From CAINVV01 sp964506325 (GTDB lineage: Bacteria > Bacteroidota > Bacteroidia > Bacteroidales > Prolixibacteraceae): 36,344 bases of DNA. The translations under genes and the position numbers were made by a program. The notes under the pieces were generated by a model, which was not told where the DNA came from, did not search any database, and saw only the letters and a list, made by a program, of their open reading frames with translations. Below, piece after piece: positions 1-7,737 of this stretch. The stretch covers positions 1 to 36,344 of the forward strand of contig CAZDLO010000028.1 of NCBI GenBank assembly GCA_964506325.1, written 5' to 3'. The stretch's first letter is position 1, and every line of letters starts with the position of its first letter.

Positions 1-83
1 GCCAGCTAATTTTTCAATGGGTTACTTTAAGGAGGGATACTTTTTCAGTGCCCTCAAAAATTACCGGGGTTTTTTATTTAATC
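1..83. other. Window-edge spacer downstream of efp, with an IS-end-like motif
   Basis: No open frame with a start fits in these bases. On the minus strand it reads GAGGGCACTGAAAAAGT, followed shortly by CCCTCC. This gives a 5-bp GAGGG/CCCTC inverted repeat around a 14-base loop. The CACTGAAAAAGT core resembles, from memory only, ends of DDE transposons seen in Bacteroidota. No transposase lies inside the window, so this could be a remnant, the edge of an element outside the window, or chance. I see no convincing T-tailed terminator for efp here. Confidence 0.2.
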
Positions 84-653
84 CTATTTTTTAACTCGTT
101 CGGAATAAGATCGATCTCGCGTATCTACCTTGATAACGTCACCTTGTTTGATGAAGAGTGGGACCATAATGGTCGCTCCGGACTCAACAGTTACTGCCTT
201 TAATGCATTCGAGGATGCAGTATTCCCTTTTTCTCCAGGTTCTGCATAGGTAATCTCCAGTTCAATGAAGGGAGGAAGGTCAACAGACAGTGGGGTTTCA
301 GTTTCGGTGTGAAATGTGATCTCTACAGTCATACCTTCCTTCATCAGGTCTGAATTTTCAACCATTGCAACATCAATATTTACCTGTTCAAAAGTCTCTG
401 CATTCATAAAATTAAAACCTGTTTCATCCTGGTACAGATACTGATAAGGTCTTCTCTCTACCCGAACAGTATTGATCTTATCCCCACCGGAAAAAGTATT
501 GTCAATTACCCTTCCGGTCTTCATGTTTTTTAGCTTTGTCCTGACAAAGGCAGGTCCTTTGCCTGGTTTGACATGCTGAAAACTTACAATCTGAAATATC
601 TGATCATTATATTCAATACATAATCCATTACGGAAATCTGCCAATGTTGCCAT
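84..653 (-). CDS. efp: Elongation factor P
   Basis: EF-P binds the ribosome between the P and E sites and relieves stalling on consecutive prolines. The 189-residue product has the usual EF-P length and three-domain layout. The domain I loop carries KPGKGPA at residues 29-35, so Lys32 sits where the post-translationally modified or exposed lysine is found in the family. The C-terminal OB domain ends with the family signature GDVIKVDTRDRSYSERV. The ATG start gives the canonical MATLADFRNG opening. It is transcribed alone on the minus strand and divergently from the TSUP permease gene at 739. A Bacteroidota-type -7 box lies about 46 bases upstream at 699-706. No modification enzyme (EpmA/EarP type) is visible nearby. 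Identification is certain. Confidence 0.97.
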   Translation of the reverse strand: MATLADFRNGLCIEYNDQIFQIVSFQHVKPGKGPAFVRTKLKNMKTGRVIDNTFSGGDKINTVRVERRPYQYLYQDETGFNFMNAETFEQVNIDVAMVENSDLMKEGMTVEITFHTETETPLSVDLPPFIELEITYAEPGEKGNTASSNALKAVTVESGATIMVPLFIKQGDVIKVDTRDRSYSERVKK

Positions 654-691
654 TATCCACTTAATTTGAACGTTAAAAAACTATCTTTAAA

Positions 692-705
692 ATTTTTGCA
701 AAAAT
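692..705. repeat. 14-bp perfect palindrome in the efp/TSUP divergent promoter region
   Basis: ATTTTTGCAAAAAT is a perfect palindrome centred between two divergent genes, and it overlaps the predicted efp -7 box. It may be an operator, or simply two overlapping -7 boxes: the plus strand reads AATTTTTG, one mismatch from TAnnTTTG. Its position is seen directly; any function is inference. Confidence 0.3.
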
Positions 706-706
706 A
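699..706 (-). promoter_or_regulatory. Candidate -7 box for efp
   Basis: On the minus strand these bases read TATTTTTG, matching the Bacteroidota housekeeping -7 consensus TAnnTTTG. It lies about 46 bases before the efp ATG. A clear TTTG -33 box at the usual spacing is not present (TTTC is at about 19 bases). Confidence 0.4.
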
Positions 707-738
707 GTTAAAACCAATCAAACCTGAAAATTATTAAA

Positions 739-1497
739 ATGCAAGGATTATTGCTGAATATATCATTGTCATTTACCCAGTGGACACTTATCTGCATGTG
801 TGCTGTTTTAATCGGAATGTCCAAAACAGGAGTCCCCGGTGTTTCAATGATCGTCGTCCCTATCCTGGCAATGATATTTGGGGGCAAAGCATCAACAGGG
901 TTATTGCTGCCTGTTTTGATTATTGCTGATGTTTTTGCTGTAACCTACTATCACCGCCATGCCGAATGGAAACCCCTGTTAAAAGCCCTCCCATGGGCCC
1001 TGTTGGGGTTATTGATTGGATTGTGGACCGGCGAGATGGTAAATGATCTCCAGTTTAAACAAATTATAGCAATTTCAGTTTTTCTCTCCCTGGGACTGAT
1101 GGTTTGGAATGACAAGATTAAAAAGAGGCCAGATATTAGTATTCATCCCTTGTATGCCCCATTGTTTGGCATATTGGGCGGTTTTGCGACCATGATAGGA
1201 AACGTGGCAGGACCGGTTTTTGCCATTTATCTCCTTGCACTGCACCTTCCCAAGAAAAATTACATAGGTACGAATGCCTGGTTTTTTGCCATTATCAATT
1301 TGATTAAGCTGCCATTACAGTTTTTTGTGTGGAACAATATAAGCTATGAAACAATTAAAATAAACATGTTTACTATACCATGGATATTCGCTGGTGCCAT
1401 TATCGGGATTACTCTCGTAAAAAAAATCAATGAAACTACCTACAGATGGGCCGTCCTGGTTGTTACATTTATATCTGCGCTGTTAATATTCCTTTAG
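739..1497 (+). CDS. TSUP (TauE/SafE) family membrane permease
   Basis: This is a 252-residue, strongly hydrophobic protein with about eight membrane segments in two similar halves, as in the TauE/SafE sulfite or sulfonate exporter family (TSUP). The first helix region carries GMSKTGVPGVS, and the second half repeats a similar glycine-rich turn (GGFATMIGNVAGPVFAIYL), the family's duplicated pattern. Family members move small anions such as sulfite, sulfoacetate or other organosulfur compounds across the inner membrane; the substrate here cannot be read from sequence. No sulfur-metabolism gene is adjacent. It seems to be a single-gene unit, with a hairpin after the stop at 1534-1558. Confidence 0.88.
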   Translation: MQGLLLNISLSFTQWTLICMCAVLIGMSKTGVPGVSMIVVPILAMIFGGKASTGLLLPVLIIADVFAVTYYHRHAEWKPLLKALPWALLGLLIGLWTGEMVNDLQFKQIIAISVFLSLGLMVWNDKIKKRPDISIHPLYAPLFGILGGFATMIGNVAGPVFAIYLLALHLPKKNYIGTNAWFFAIINLIKLPLQFFVWNNISYETIKINMFTIPWIFAGAIIGITLVKKINETTYRWAVLVVTFISALLIFL

Positions 1498-1533
1498 CAG
1501 GTTACCCATCTGCCTTTTCCCATAATTCTTTAA

Positions 1534-1558
1534 TTCTTAAAATAAAGCATTTTAAGAA
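1534..1558 (+). terminator. AT-rich hairpin after the TSUP gene
   Basis: TTCTTAAAAT and ATTTTAAGAA form a perfect 10-bp stem around a 5-base loop (AAAGC), 36 bases after the TSUP stop codon. The stem is AT-rich and is followed by AAATTTTAATT rather than a clean T run. A terminator is plausible but not certain. Confidence 0.4.
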
Positions 1559-1597
1559 AATTTTAATTAAAATAATGGATCCTTGTCACTGATTTCT

Positions 1598-1605
1598 TAA
1601 CTTTG
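1598..1605 (+). promoter_or_regulatory. Candidate -7 box for the adaptor-TolC-lplA operon
   Basis: TAACTTTG matches the Bacteroidota -7 consensus TAnnTTTG exactly and lies about 65 bases before the ATG at 1670. No strong -33 TTTG is visible at 19-22 bases; a TTG occurs closer, at 1583-1585. Confidence 0.45.
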
Positions 1606-1669
1606 CGCTTTGGTAAACAAGATATTGCTGATCCTGGGGATTTTTTGAATACAATCAATACTATTAACT

Positions 1670-2884
1670 ATGGCATTTAAAGAAAATTCTATCCCATATT
1701 TTGGGGGATTGCTTTTGGCTTTAAGCTTTATGATTTCTTGTTCAAATAATCCCGGCGTTATTGAAAAGAATCAGTGTGTTATACTTTCAATTGATAGAGG
1801 TCAGGTAATCGATCCAATCAAATCTTCAGGAATTGTTGAACCTGAAAGCGAAGTATTGATTCGTTGTAACTACCCCAGTACCGTAAAAAAGATAATGAAA
1901 GAACCTGGCAGCAGCGTTCAGGATGGAGACCTTATAATGGTACTTGATGACCTGCAAATAAAAGATGATATTGACAATATAAAAGACCAGTTGGCAATCA
2001 AAAAAAATAGCCTGGAGAAAAATAATCTGGCAGAGACTTCAACCAAAATTGATCTGAAGTACAGTGAAGAAGTTAAAAAAATTCAGATAACCTCTCTAAA
2101 ATCTCAGCTTTCTGATGAGGAACAACTGGTTGAGGTCGGCGGGATCTCACCTGCCAAAATCGAAAAAACAAAACAGGAAATAGCACTCGCTGAAAAAGAA
2201 CTTATAACCCTAAAGGAGAAAAACGGCATTAAACTAAAACAGCTCAAAGCTGAGGAGGAAGGCCTCCTGCTGGGTATTGAAATTCAGGAAAAAGAATTAA
2301 ACGAAAAGATGGCCGCACTAGAGCAAATGAACGTAAAATCACGCTCTTCTGGCATAGTGTTGTCTATCGGTAACAAACCTGGAGAAAGAGTAAACAAAGA
2401 CCAGGTTTTGGTCAGAATCTCTGATTTGTCATCTTTTAAAATATCAGGTTCTGTTGAGGAAAAAATGGCAGATTTTGTAAAAACAGGTACACCGATCTAT
2501 GCCATATTTGAGGATTCCCGGCTATTTGGCCACATTGGGATAGTCTCGCCTATAATTGAGAATGGAAAGATAAAGTTTAACGTCCATCTTGATGAAAGTT
2601 CACATCCCAAATTGATCCCTCAGCAGAATATTGAGTTGTGGATTGCCCGAAAACTCAAAGACAATGCTTTAAGAATAAGGAATATACCGCAATTTGAAAA
2701 AGGGAAGCCAGAATATCTGTACGTTTTTAAGGATGGCCTGGCTATTAAAAGCAGGATCTCAATTGGGGTGGTAAGTCCTGATTACATAGAAATTCAGGAC
2801 GGTGTTAAAGAGGGTGATCAGATCATCGTACCACTTTCGGGATATCATCAGTTTAAAAACAGTAACGAAGTAACTGTAAGATAA
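1670..2884 (+). CDS. Membrane-fusion (HlyD/RND-type) periplasmic adaptor lipoprotein
   Basis: This 404-residue protein has an N-terminal lipoprotein signal, with the lipobox MISC placing the lipidated Cys at about residue 24. It follows the order of a membrane-fusion protein. A lipoyl-like half (IVEPESEVLIRCNYPSTVKKIMKEPG) comes first. A long alpha-helical hairpin rich in K/E/L/Q spans about residues 100-220. The second lipoyl half follows (SRSSGIVLSIGNKPGERVNKDQVLVRI), then beta-barrel and membrane-proximal domains (IEIQDGVKEGDQIIV). Such adaptors link an inner-membrane pump to a TolC channel. The TolC gene follows at once and should form the outer part. No RND or MacB-type ABC pump gene lies beside them in this window, so the inner-membrane partner is unknown. 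Confidence 0.87.
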   Translation: MAFKENSIPYFGGLLLALSFMISCSNNPGVIEKNQCVILSIDRGQVIDPIKSSGIVEPESEVLIRCNYPSTVKKIMKEPGSSVQDGDLIMVLDDLQIKDDIDNIKDQLAIKKNSLEKNNLAETSTKIDLKYSEEVKKIQITSLKSQLSDEEQLVEVGGISPAKIEKTKQEIALAEKELITLKEKNGIKLKQLKAEEEGLLLGIEIQEKELNEKMAALEQMNVKSRSSGIVLSIGNKPGERVNKDQVLVRISDLSSFKISGSVEEKMADFVKTGTPIYAIFEDSRLFGHIGIVSPIIENGKIKFNVHLDESSHPKLIPQQNIELWIARKLKDNALRIRNIPQFEKGKPEYLYVFKDGLAIKSRISIGVVSPDYIEIQDGVKEGDQIIVPLSGYHQFKNSNEVTVR

Positions 2885-2893
2885 TTGTATAAA

Positions 2894-4411
2894 GTGAAAA
2901 AAATTTCATTGTTAATATACTTGGTCGTTTTTGTTTTTTCCATGCAATTCTCTCTGATTGCACAAGAAATATCTGGTAAAAGAGATTCTTTGGTACTTGG
3001 ATTAAGCCTGAACAATGTAGTAGAATTGGCTATCACTCAATCTTCTGCACTTAAATATGCACAAAATCAACATGTTAGTTATTATTGGAGATACAGAAAT
3101 TTTTCCAAGCTATTTCTTCCAAATCTTATCTTAAACGGGACTCTTCCCAATTATACCCAATCAACAGTACCTGTTACCCAACCCGATGGGAGTATCGAAT
3201 TTAAACAGATTTCCTATTTATCCGGTGCGTCTAACCTTTCACTGAATCAATACATACCATTAACCGGAACACAAATTTATGCATCATCTACCTTTAGCAG
3301 GGTACAGGATTACAATAAAAATAGCGTCATGTTTTCGGGTAGCCCTTTTTCCATAGGGTTTAACCAGCCAATTTTTGCCTACAACTGGATGAAATGGTCA
3401 AAAAAGACTGAACCGATGATCTATGATGAGTCACAGAAAAATTTCATACAGACCATTGAAGGAATCGCCTACAATGCCACTGCGCATTTCTTCAATTACC
3501 TGAGAATCCAAACTAATTATAACCTTGCAAAAAGCTCCTACGAAAACAGTTCGGATAATTTGAAAATTGCTAAAATCAAAAAGAAATTAGGCCAGATATC
3601 TGACAACGATTTTTCCCGGATCGAATTATCAGTTTTAAATGCTCAAAAGTCGATGAGTTCTGCAGAGATGGATCTGAAAAATGCCGATTTCTCATTAAAA
3701 TCTTACATTGGTTTGGACCAGAAAGAGAAAATTGAACTTCAAATGCCCCTTCTGATAACCTTGTTTGACATAGACCCTAAGCTAGCATTAAATGAAGCCA
3801 GGGAAAATCGCTCCGAACAGGTCTATTTCCAACGAAGGTTAATTTCGGCAGAAAGAGACCTGACTGCGGCTAAAAGAAGTAGTGGCTTAGGTGCTACTCT
3901 ATCAGGCAATTACGGATTGACCAATAGTGCTGAATCTTTCCCCGGAATTTATGAAAATCCATTAAACCAGCGAATGCTCCAACTTACTTTCAGTGTTCCA
4001 ATATTAGACTGGGGAAAAGCGGCGTCATCTGTAAAAATGGCTGAATCAAGCAGGGACCTGGTAAATTTTGATGTAAAGCAATCGTTCGAAGACTTCGACC
4101 GTGGTGTAATTGTACAGGTTGAACAATTTGGCCTGTTGAAAGATCAGTTGAAAACAGCAGAAGAAGCAGATAAGGTAGCAGCTAATGGCTATATTATTGC
4201 ATTGAAGAAATTTCAAAACGGGGAAATCACTATTACGGATATGAATATTGCTTCATCAGAAAGAGTAACAGCCAAACTTGATTACATTAACTCCTTAGCA
4301 ACCTACTGGTTAGCTTATTACCATTTAAGAATTCTCACATTGTACGATTTTGAACTTAAACAGAAAATTACCTATTCAAATCCAATGTTGCTGGATGAAA
4401 TAAAAAAATGA
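2894..4411 (+). CDS. TolC-family outer-membrane efflux protein
   Basis: About 505 residues with an N-terminal signal peptide ending near SLIAQE. Two repeated OEP segments of long amphipathic helices follow, the TolC barrel/tunnel fold. Typical TolC pieces include LELAITQS-like NNVVELAITQSSALKYA near the start and VPILDWGKAASSVKMAESS near residue 370. I prefer the GTG at 2894, which gives VKKISLLIYLVV, a normal signal peptide. An in-frame TTG at 2885 would add three residues and abut the adaptor stop. The gene is translationally coupled to its neighbours: it follows the adaptor within 10 bases and its stop overlaps the lplA start (ATGA). It would form the exit duct for the adaptor's export system. 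Confidence 0.9.
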   Translation: MKKISLLIYLVVFVFSMQFSLIAQEISGKRDSLVLGLSLNNVVELAITQSSALKYAQNQHVSYYWRYRNFSKLFLPNLILNGTLPNYTQSTVPVTQPDGSIEFKQISYLSGASNLSLNQYIPLTGTQIYASSTFSRVQDYNKNSVMFSGSPFSIGFNQPIFAYNWMKWSKKTEPMIYDESQKNFIQTIEGIAYNATAHFFNYLRIQTNYNLAKSSYENSSDNLKIAKIKKKLGQISDNDFSRIELSVLNAQKSMSSAEMDLKNADFSLKSYIGLDQKEKIELQMPLLITLFDIDPKLALNEARENRSEQVYFQRRLISAERDLTAAKRSSGLGATLSGNYGLTNSAESFPGIYENPLNQRMLQLTFSVPILDWGKAASSVKMAESSRDLVNFDVKQSFEDFDRGVIVQVEQFGLLKDQLKTAEEADKVAANGYIIALKKFQNGEITITDMNIASSERVTAKLDYINSLATYWLAYYHLRILTLYDFELKQKITYSNPMLLDEIKK

Positions 4412-5367
4412 ACCTAATTGTATCCGAGGATAAAAATCCTTACCGGAACCTTGCCACTGAAGAATTCTTGCTTAAAAACAGCTCTGAGGATTTCATATTT
4501 CTATATATTAACAATCCTTGTGTTGTGATCGGGAAACACCAGATAGCCCCGAAAGAGATCAATTCAATTTTTACTTCCAACAATAATATTCTAATTGCCA
4601 GAAGGTTGTCAGGCGGAGGTGCAGTTTATCATGACACAGGTAACCTAAATTTCAGCTTTATTCAGACAGTTCACCAAGGTGAAAATATATCTTACCAGCA
4701 AATCACAAAAACGGTACATAGCTTTTTAAAAAAATCTGGATTTGAGGTGATTTTGTCCCCAAGGAATGATTTATTGATATCAGAAAACAAAATATCCGGA
4801 AGTGCAATGCATGTTTACAAAAACAGGGTAATGGCGCATTGCACACTTCTGGTTAACTGTAACCTTGAACATCTTTCAAAATCACTCAAAGGAAATCCTG
4901 AAAGATATCAAGATAGATCCATCAATTCTTACCGTACAAAAGTCAGGAATCTTGCAGATATAGATAAACAACTTACTGTAGATTTTCTAATCAGGACATA
5001 TCATGAGTATCTGGAAGAATTAATGCCGGTACAAATAAAAAAATTGCCTGATTATTCCTTCTCCCAAATTAACCAATTGTGTATCAATAAATACTCTGCA
5101 GAAGAATGGATTTATGGCTATTCCCCAAAATATATATACCAAAATTCAATAATGTTGGCTGGGAAAAAAATAAGTATTGTGCTGGAGATTGAAAAAGGCG
5201 TAATAAAAAAATCTGATCTTGAATCCCAGATTGAATTAAACAGTGATATATTATTGATTATAAATGCCCTAAAAGAAAGAAATCATAATATCCAATCAGT
5301 ATCAAGATGGCTACATAAAGATTTCTGTAAAGAAACTTCAAATCAACTACTCGAATTCCTGTTTTAG
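4408..5367 (+). CDS. lplA: Lipoate-protein ligase A
   Basis: LplA activates free lipoate with ATP and attaches it to lipoyl domains of 2-oxoacid dehydrogenases and GcvH. The 319-residue protein has the biotin/lipoate ligase core with RRLSGGGAVYHDTGNLNFSF at residues 65-84 and the catalytic-lysine motif ENKISGSA, with Lys128 matching the conserved lysine. A C-terminal accessory domain follows from about residue 235, so this is the full-length ATP-using type. Its ATG overlaps the TolC stop by four bases, implying co-expression with the export genes, an unusual partnership for lipoate salvage. Its 3' end overlaps the convergent uvrC by 21 bases. Confidence 0.93.
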   Translation: MNLIVSEDKNPYRNLATEEFLLKNSSEDFIFLYINNPCVVIGKHQIAPKEINSIFTSNNNILIARRLSGGGAVYHDTGNLNFSFIQTVHQGENISYQQITKTVHSFLKKSGFEVILSPRNDLLISENKISGSAMHVYKNRVMAHCTLLVNCNLEHLSKSLKGNPERYQDRSINSYRTKVRNLADIDKQLTVDFLIRTYHEYLEELMPVQIKKLPDYSFSQINQLCINKYSAEEWIYGYSPKYIYQNSIMLAGKKISIVLEIEKGVIKKSDLESQIELNSDILLIINALKERNHNIQSVSRWLHKDFCKETSNQLLEFLF

Positions 5368-7170
5368 CTTAGTGGTAAAGTATTCTCTGATTTTTTCGCT
5401 TTTATCTCTTCCTATCAAAGCCTCAAGCTCCTCTATTTCAGCACTCTTTATCCTGTTGACTGATTTCAGGTGCGTTAATAGCTTATTAGCAGTTTTAATG
5501 CCGATTCCAGGGATATCCACCAATTGAGACTTGGTAAAATTTTCAGATCGTTTGTTGCGGTGAAATGTGATTCCAAACCTATGAGCTTCATCGCGCAAAT
5601 GCTGAAGCACCTTCAATGACTCGGATTTTTTATCAAGATATAATGGAACCGGGTCATTTGGGAAATAAAGTTCTTCAAGGCGCTTTGCTATTCCGATTAT
5701 GGCTATTTTTTGATCTAAACCTAACTTGCTCAAAATTGTATATGCCGCTGAAAGCTGCCCTTTACCCCCATCAATAACAATCAAATCGGGTAATTGGTTA
5801 CCTTCTGCCAATTGCCTTGAGTACCTTCTCTCTACAACCTCTTCCATGGAGGCAAAATCATTTGGCCCTTCTACCGTTTTGATATTAAAATGCCTGTATC
5901 CTGACTTAAAAGGCTGACAATCCTTAAAAACAACACACGAGGATACCGGAAACTCTCCCATGATATTGGAATTGTCGAAACATTCAATAATGTGTGGCGA
6001 TCTATCTAATTGTAAATCAGCCTGTATCCTATCTAGTAGTCTTTGTTTTTTGACTTCCGGAGCTTTTAATGATTCATTTTTTGCCCTTTCAAGCAAATGC
6101 ATTTTTCCGTTTCTCTCGCACAATTCCAGCAGCTTTTTCTTCTCCCCTTGTTTAGGAACAAAAATTTTCACGTTCTTTAAATCATAACCAATGGGAAAGG
6201 GCAATATAATTTCGGAGGATAAAGAATGAAACAATTCTCTAATCTCAATAATGCACAAGCTAAGAACATCCTCTTTTGACTCATTTAAATTTTTCTTTGC
6301 CTCCAATATATATGAAGTAACAATAGATCCATCTACAATTTTGAAATAATTGACACAAGCTAATTTTTCAGCTTCATGAAAAGAAAAAACATCAAGATTG
6401 GTCAATGTAGAACTACAAACCAAGGATTTGCTTTTATAATTTTCAAGTATTTGAATTTTGGCCTTATACTCATTTGCCCTTTCAAATTCATATTTTTCAG
6501 AAGAAATTTGCATCTCATTTTTTAAAAAAACAAATACCGGGGTCAAAGTACCACTCAATATTGATTTTGCATTTGAGATATCAATGTCATAGCTACTCCT
6601 GGGGTAAAGTGATTCGCACGGAGCCTTACAGTTGCCGATTTGGTATTCAAGACATCTCTTGAATTTTCTTGCAGATATATTCTCTGGATTAAGAAGGAAA
6701 TTGCAACTACGGATTTGGAAAATTTGCTTGACAACCTCCAATATTGTTCGGGCCAAAAAAATTGAAGTATATGGACCGAAATAATTGGAACCATCCCTGA
6801 TTCTATTGCGTGTGTAGAATATTCGAGGGAAGGCTTCATTTTTAATGCAAATCCAAGGAAAGGTCTTATCGTCCTTAAGTAAGATATTATATTTCGGCTG
6901 GTATTTCTTGATCAAATTATTTTCAAGGAGTAGTGCATCCTCCTCGCTATCCACAACAATATGCTTTATCTGTATGATTTGTTTAACTAGAACATCCGTC
7001 TTTCGACTTTCGTGCCTTTTTAAAAAATAGGAAGAAACACGTTTTTTGAGATTTTTGGCTTTCCCTACGTATATAATTTTACCATCACCGTTAAAAAATT
7101 GGTAGACCCCGGGATTCGAGGGCAATAGTTTAACAAATTCCTTAAGTGCTGGCGGTACCTCCTTATTCAC
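5347..7170 (-). CDS. uvrC: UvrABC excinuclease subunit C
   Basis: UvrC makes both incisions in nucleotide excision repair after UvrA/UvrB load on damaged DNA. The 607-residue product is full length. The GIY-YIG nuclease domain is at the N-terminus (GVY at 21-23, YVGKAKNLKKRV from 34). A Cys-containing linker follows (RCLEYQIGNCKAPC), then the UVR motif region. The C-terminal RNase-H-like nuclease carries ECFDNSNIMG and VIDGGKGQL, and a helix-hairpin-helix closes it (VDIPGIGIKTANKLL). It is the last gene of the rpiB-to-uvrC operon, 6 bases after apt. It converges on and overlaps lplA, leaving no room for a terminator between the two. Confidence 0.98.
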   Translation of the reverse strand: MNKEVPPALKEFVKLLPSNPGVYQFFNGDGKIIYVGKAKNLKKRVSSYFLKRHESRKTDVLVKQIIQIKHIVVDSEEDALLLENNLIKKYQPKYNILLKDDKTFPWICIKNEAFPRIFYTRNRIRDGSNYFGPYTSIFLARTILEVVKQIFQIRSCNFLLNPENISARKFKRCLEYQIGNCKAPCESLYPRSSYDIDISNAKSILSGTLTPVFVFLKNEMQISSEKYEFERANEYKAKIQILENYKSKSLVCSSTLTNLDVFSFHEAEKLACVNYFKIVDGSIVTSYILEAKKNLNESKEDVLSLCIIEIRELFHSLSSEIILPFPIGYDLKNVKIFVPKQGEKKKLLELCERNGKMHLLERAKNESLKAPEVKKQRLLDRIQADLQLDRSPHIIECFDNSNIMGEFPVSSCVVFKDCQPFKSGYRHFNIKTVEGPNDFASMEEVVERRYSRQLAEGNQLPDLIVIDGGKGQLSAAYTILSKLGLDQKIAIIGIAKRLEELYFPNDPVPLYLDKKSESLKVLQHLRDEAHRFGITFHRNKRSENFTKSQLVDIPGIGIKTANKLLTHLKSVNRIKSAEIEELEALIGRDKSEKIREYFTTKLKQEFE

Positions 7171-7176
7171 AATTTC

Positions 7177-7707
7177 TTAAAAATGTATTAATGACCAGAC
7201 TGGTACTCCCCTATCGATACGCTCTTTCCCATTTAAGAAATCCAGTTCGACAAAAAAATTGACATAAATTTTTGTTACGCCAAATCTTCTTACTAAATCA
7301 ATTGCCGCATTAACCGTACCGCCTGTTGCTAAAAGATCATCATGGATCAAAACCACATCATCATTTTCCAACGCATCTGTATGAATTTCCAAAGAATCTG
7401 ATCCATATTCCAGATCATACGATTGATTAAACGTTTCGGCAGGTAGTTTTCCTGGCTTGCGGATTGGAATAAAACCAGCGTGGAGTTCCACTGCCAACGC
7501 GCTGCCCAGGATAAATCCCCGGGATTCTATACCCACAACTTTTGTTATACCATGGTTTTTATAGAGACTTCCAATTTCTTCAACAATAAATTTAAAGATT
7601 TTCTTATCCTTAAATGCAGTAGATACATCTTTAAATTGAATACCTTCCTTTGGAAAATCAGGTATATTCCTAATTGATTTACTAACTTCTTCTAGTGTGA
7701 TACTCAT
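7177..7707 (-). CDS. apt: Adenine phosphoribosyltransferase
   Basis: This enzyme salvages adenine by joining it to PRPP to give AMP. The 176-residue protein has the usual APRT length. The PRPP-binding loop IHDDLLATGGT is at residues 121-131, with VGIESRGFILGSALA near 58-72 and RKPGKLPAET near 83-92, all typical of bacterial Apt. It lies between mnmG (30 bases upstream) and uvrC (6 bases downstream) on the same strand. The spacer before its ATG carries the parS-like palindrome at 7722-7737. Confidence 0.97.
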   Translation of the reverse strand: MSITLEEVSKSIRNIPDFPKEGIQFKDVSTAFKDKKIFKFIVEEIGSLYKNHGITKVVGIESRGFILGSALAVELHAGFIPIRKPGKLPAETFNQSYDLEYGSDSLEIHTDALENDDVVLIHDDLLATGGTVNAAIDLVRRFGVTKIYVNFFVELDFLNGKERIDRGVPVWSLIHF

Positions 7708-7721
7708 AATTAATATATTAT

Positions 7722-7737
7722 TGTTCCACGTGGAACA
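7722..7737. other. parS: parS centromere-like site (ParB-binding palindrome)
   Basis: TGTTCCACGTGGAACA is a perfect 16-bp palindrome and fits the broadly conserved chromosomal parS consensus TGTTnCACGTGnAACA at every fixed position. It sits in the 30-base gap between the mnmG stop (its last base is adjacent to the stop codon) and the apt start. ParB nucleates on such sites, which cluster near the replication origin; it then spreads and loads SMC for chromosome segregation. parA/parB are not in this window. The match is seen directly; in vivo ParB binding is inference from family knowledge. Confidence 0.85.

Noticed and set aside
2848..3036. 62-codon minus-strand frame across the adaptor/TolC junction
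   Set aside because: It is antisense to two good genes and has no domain or promoter support.
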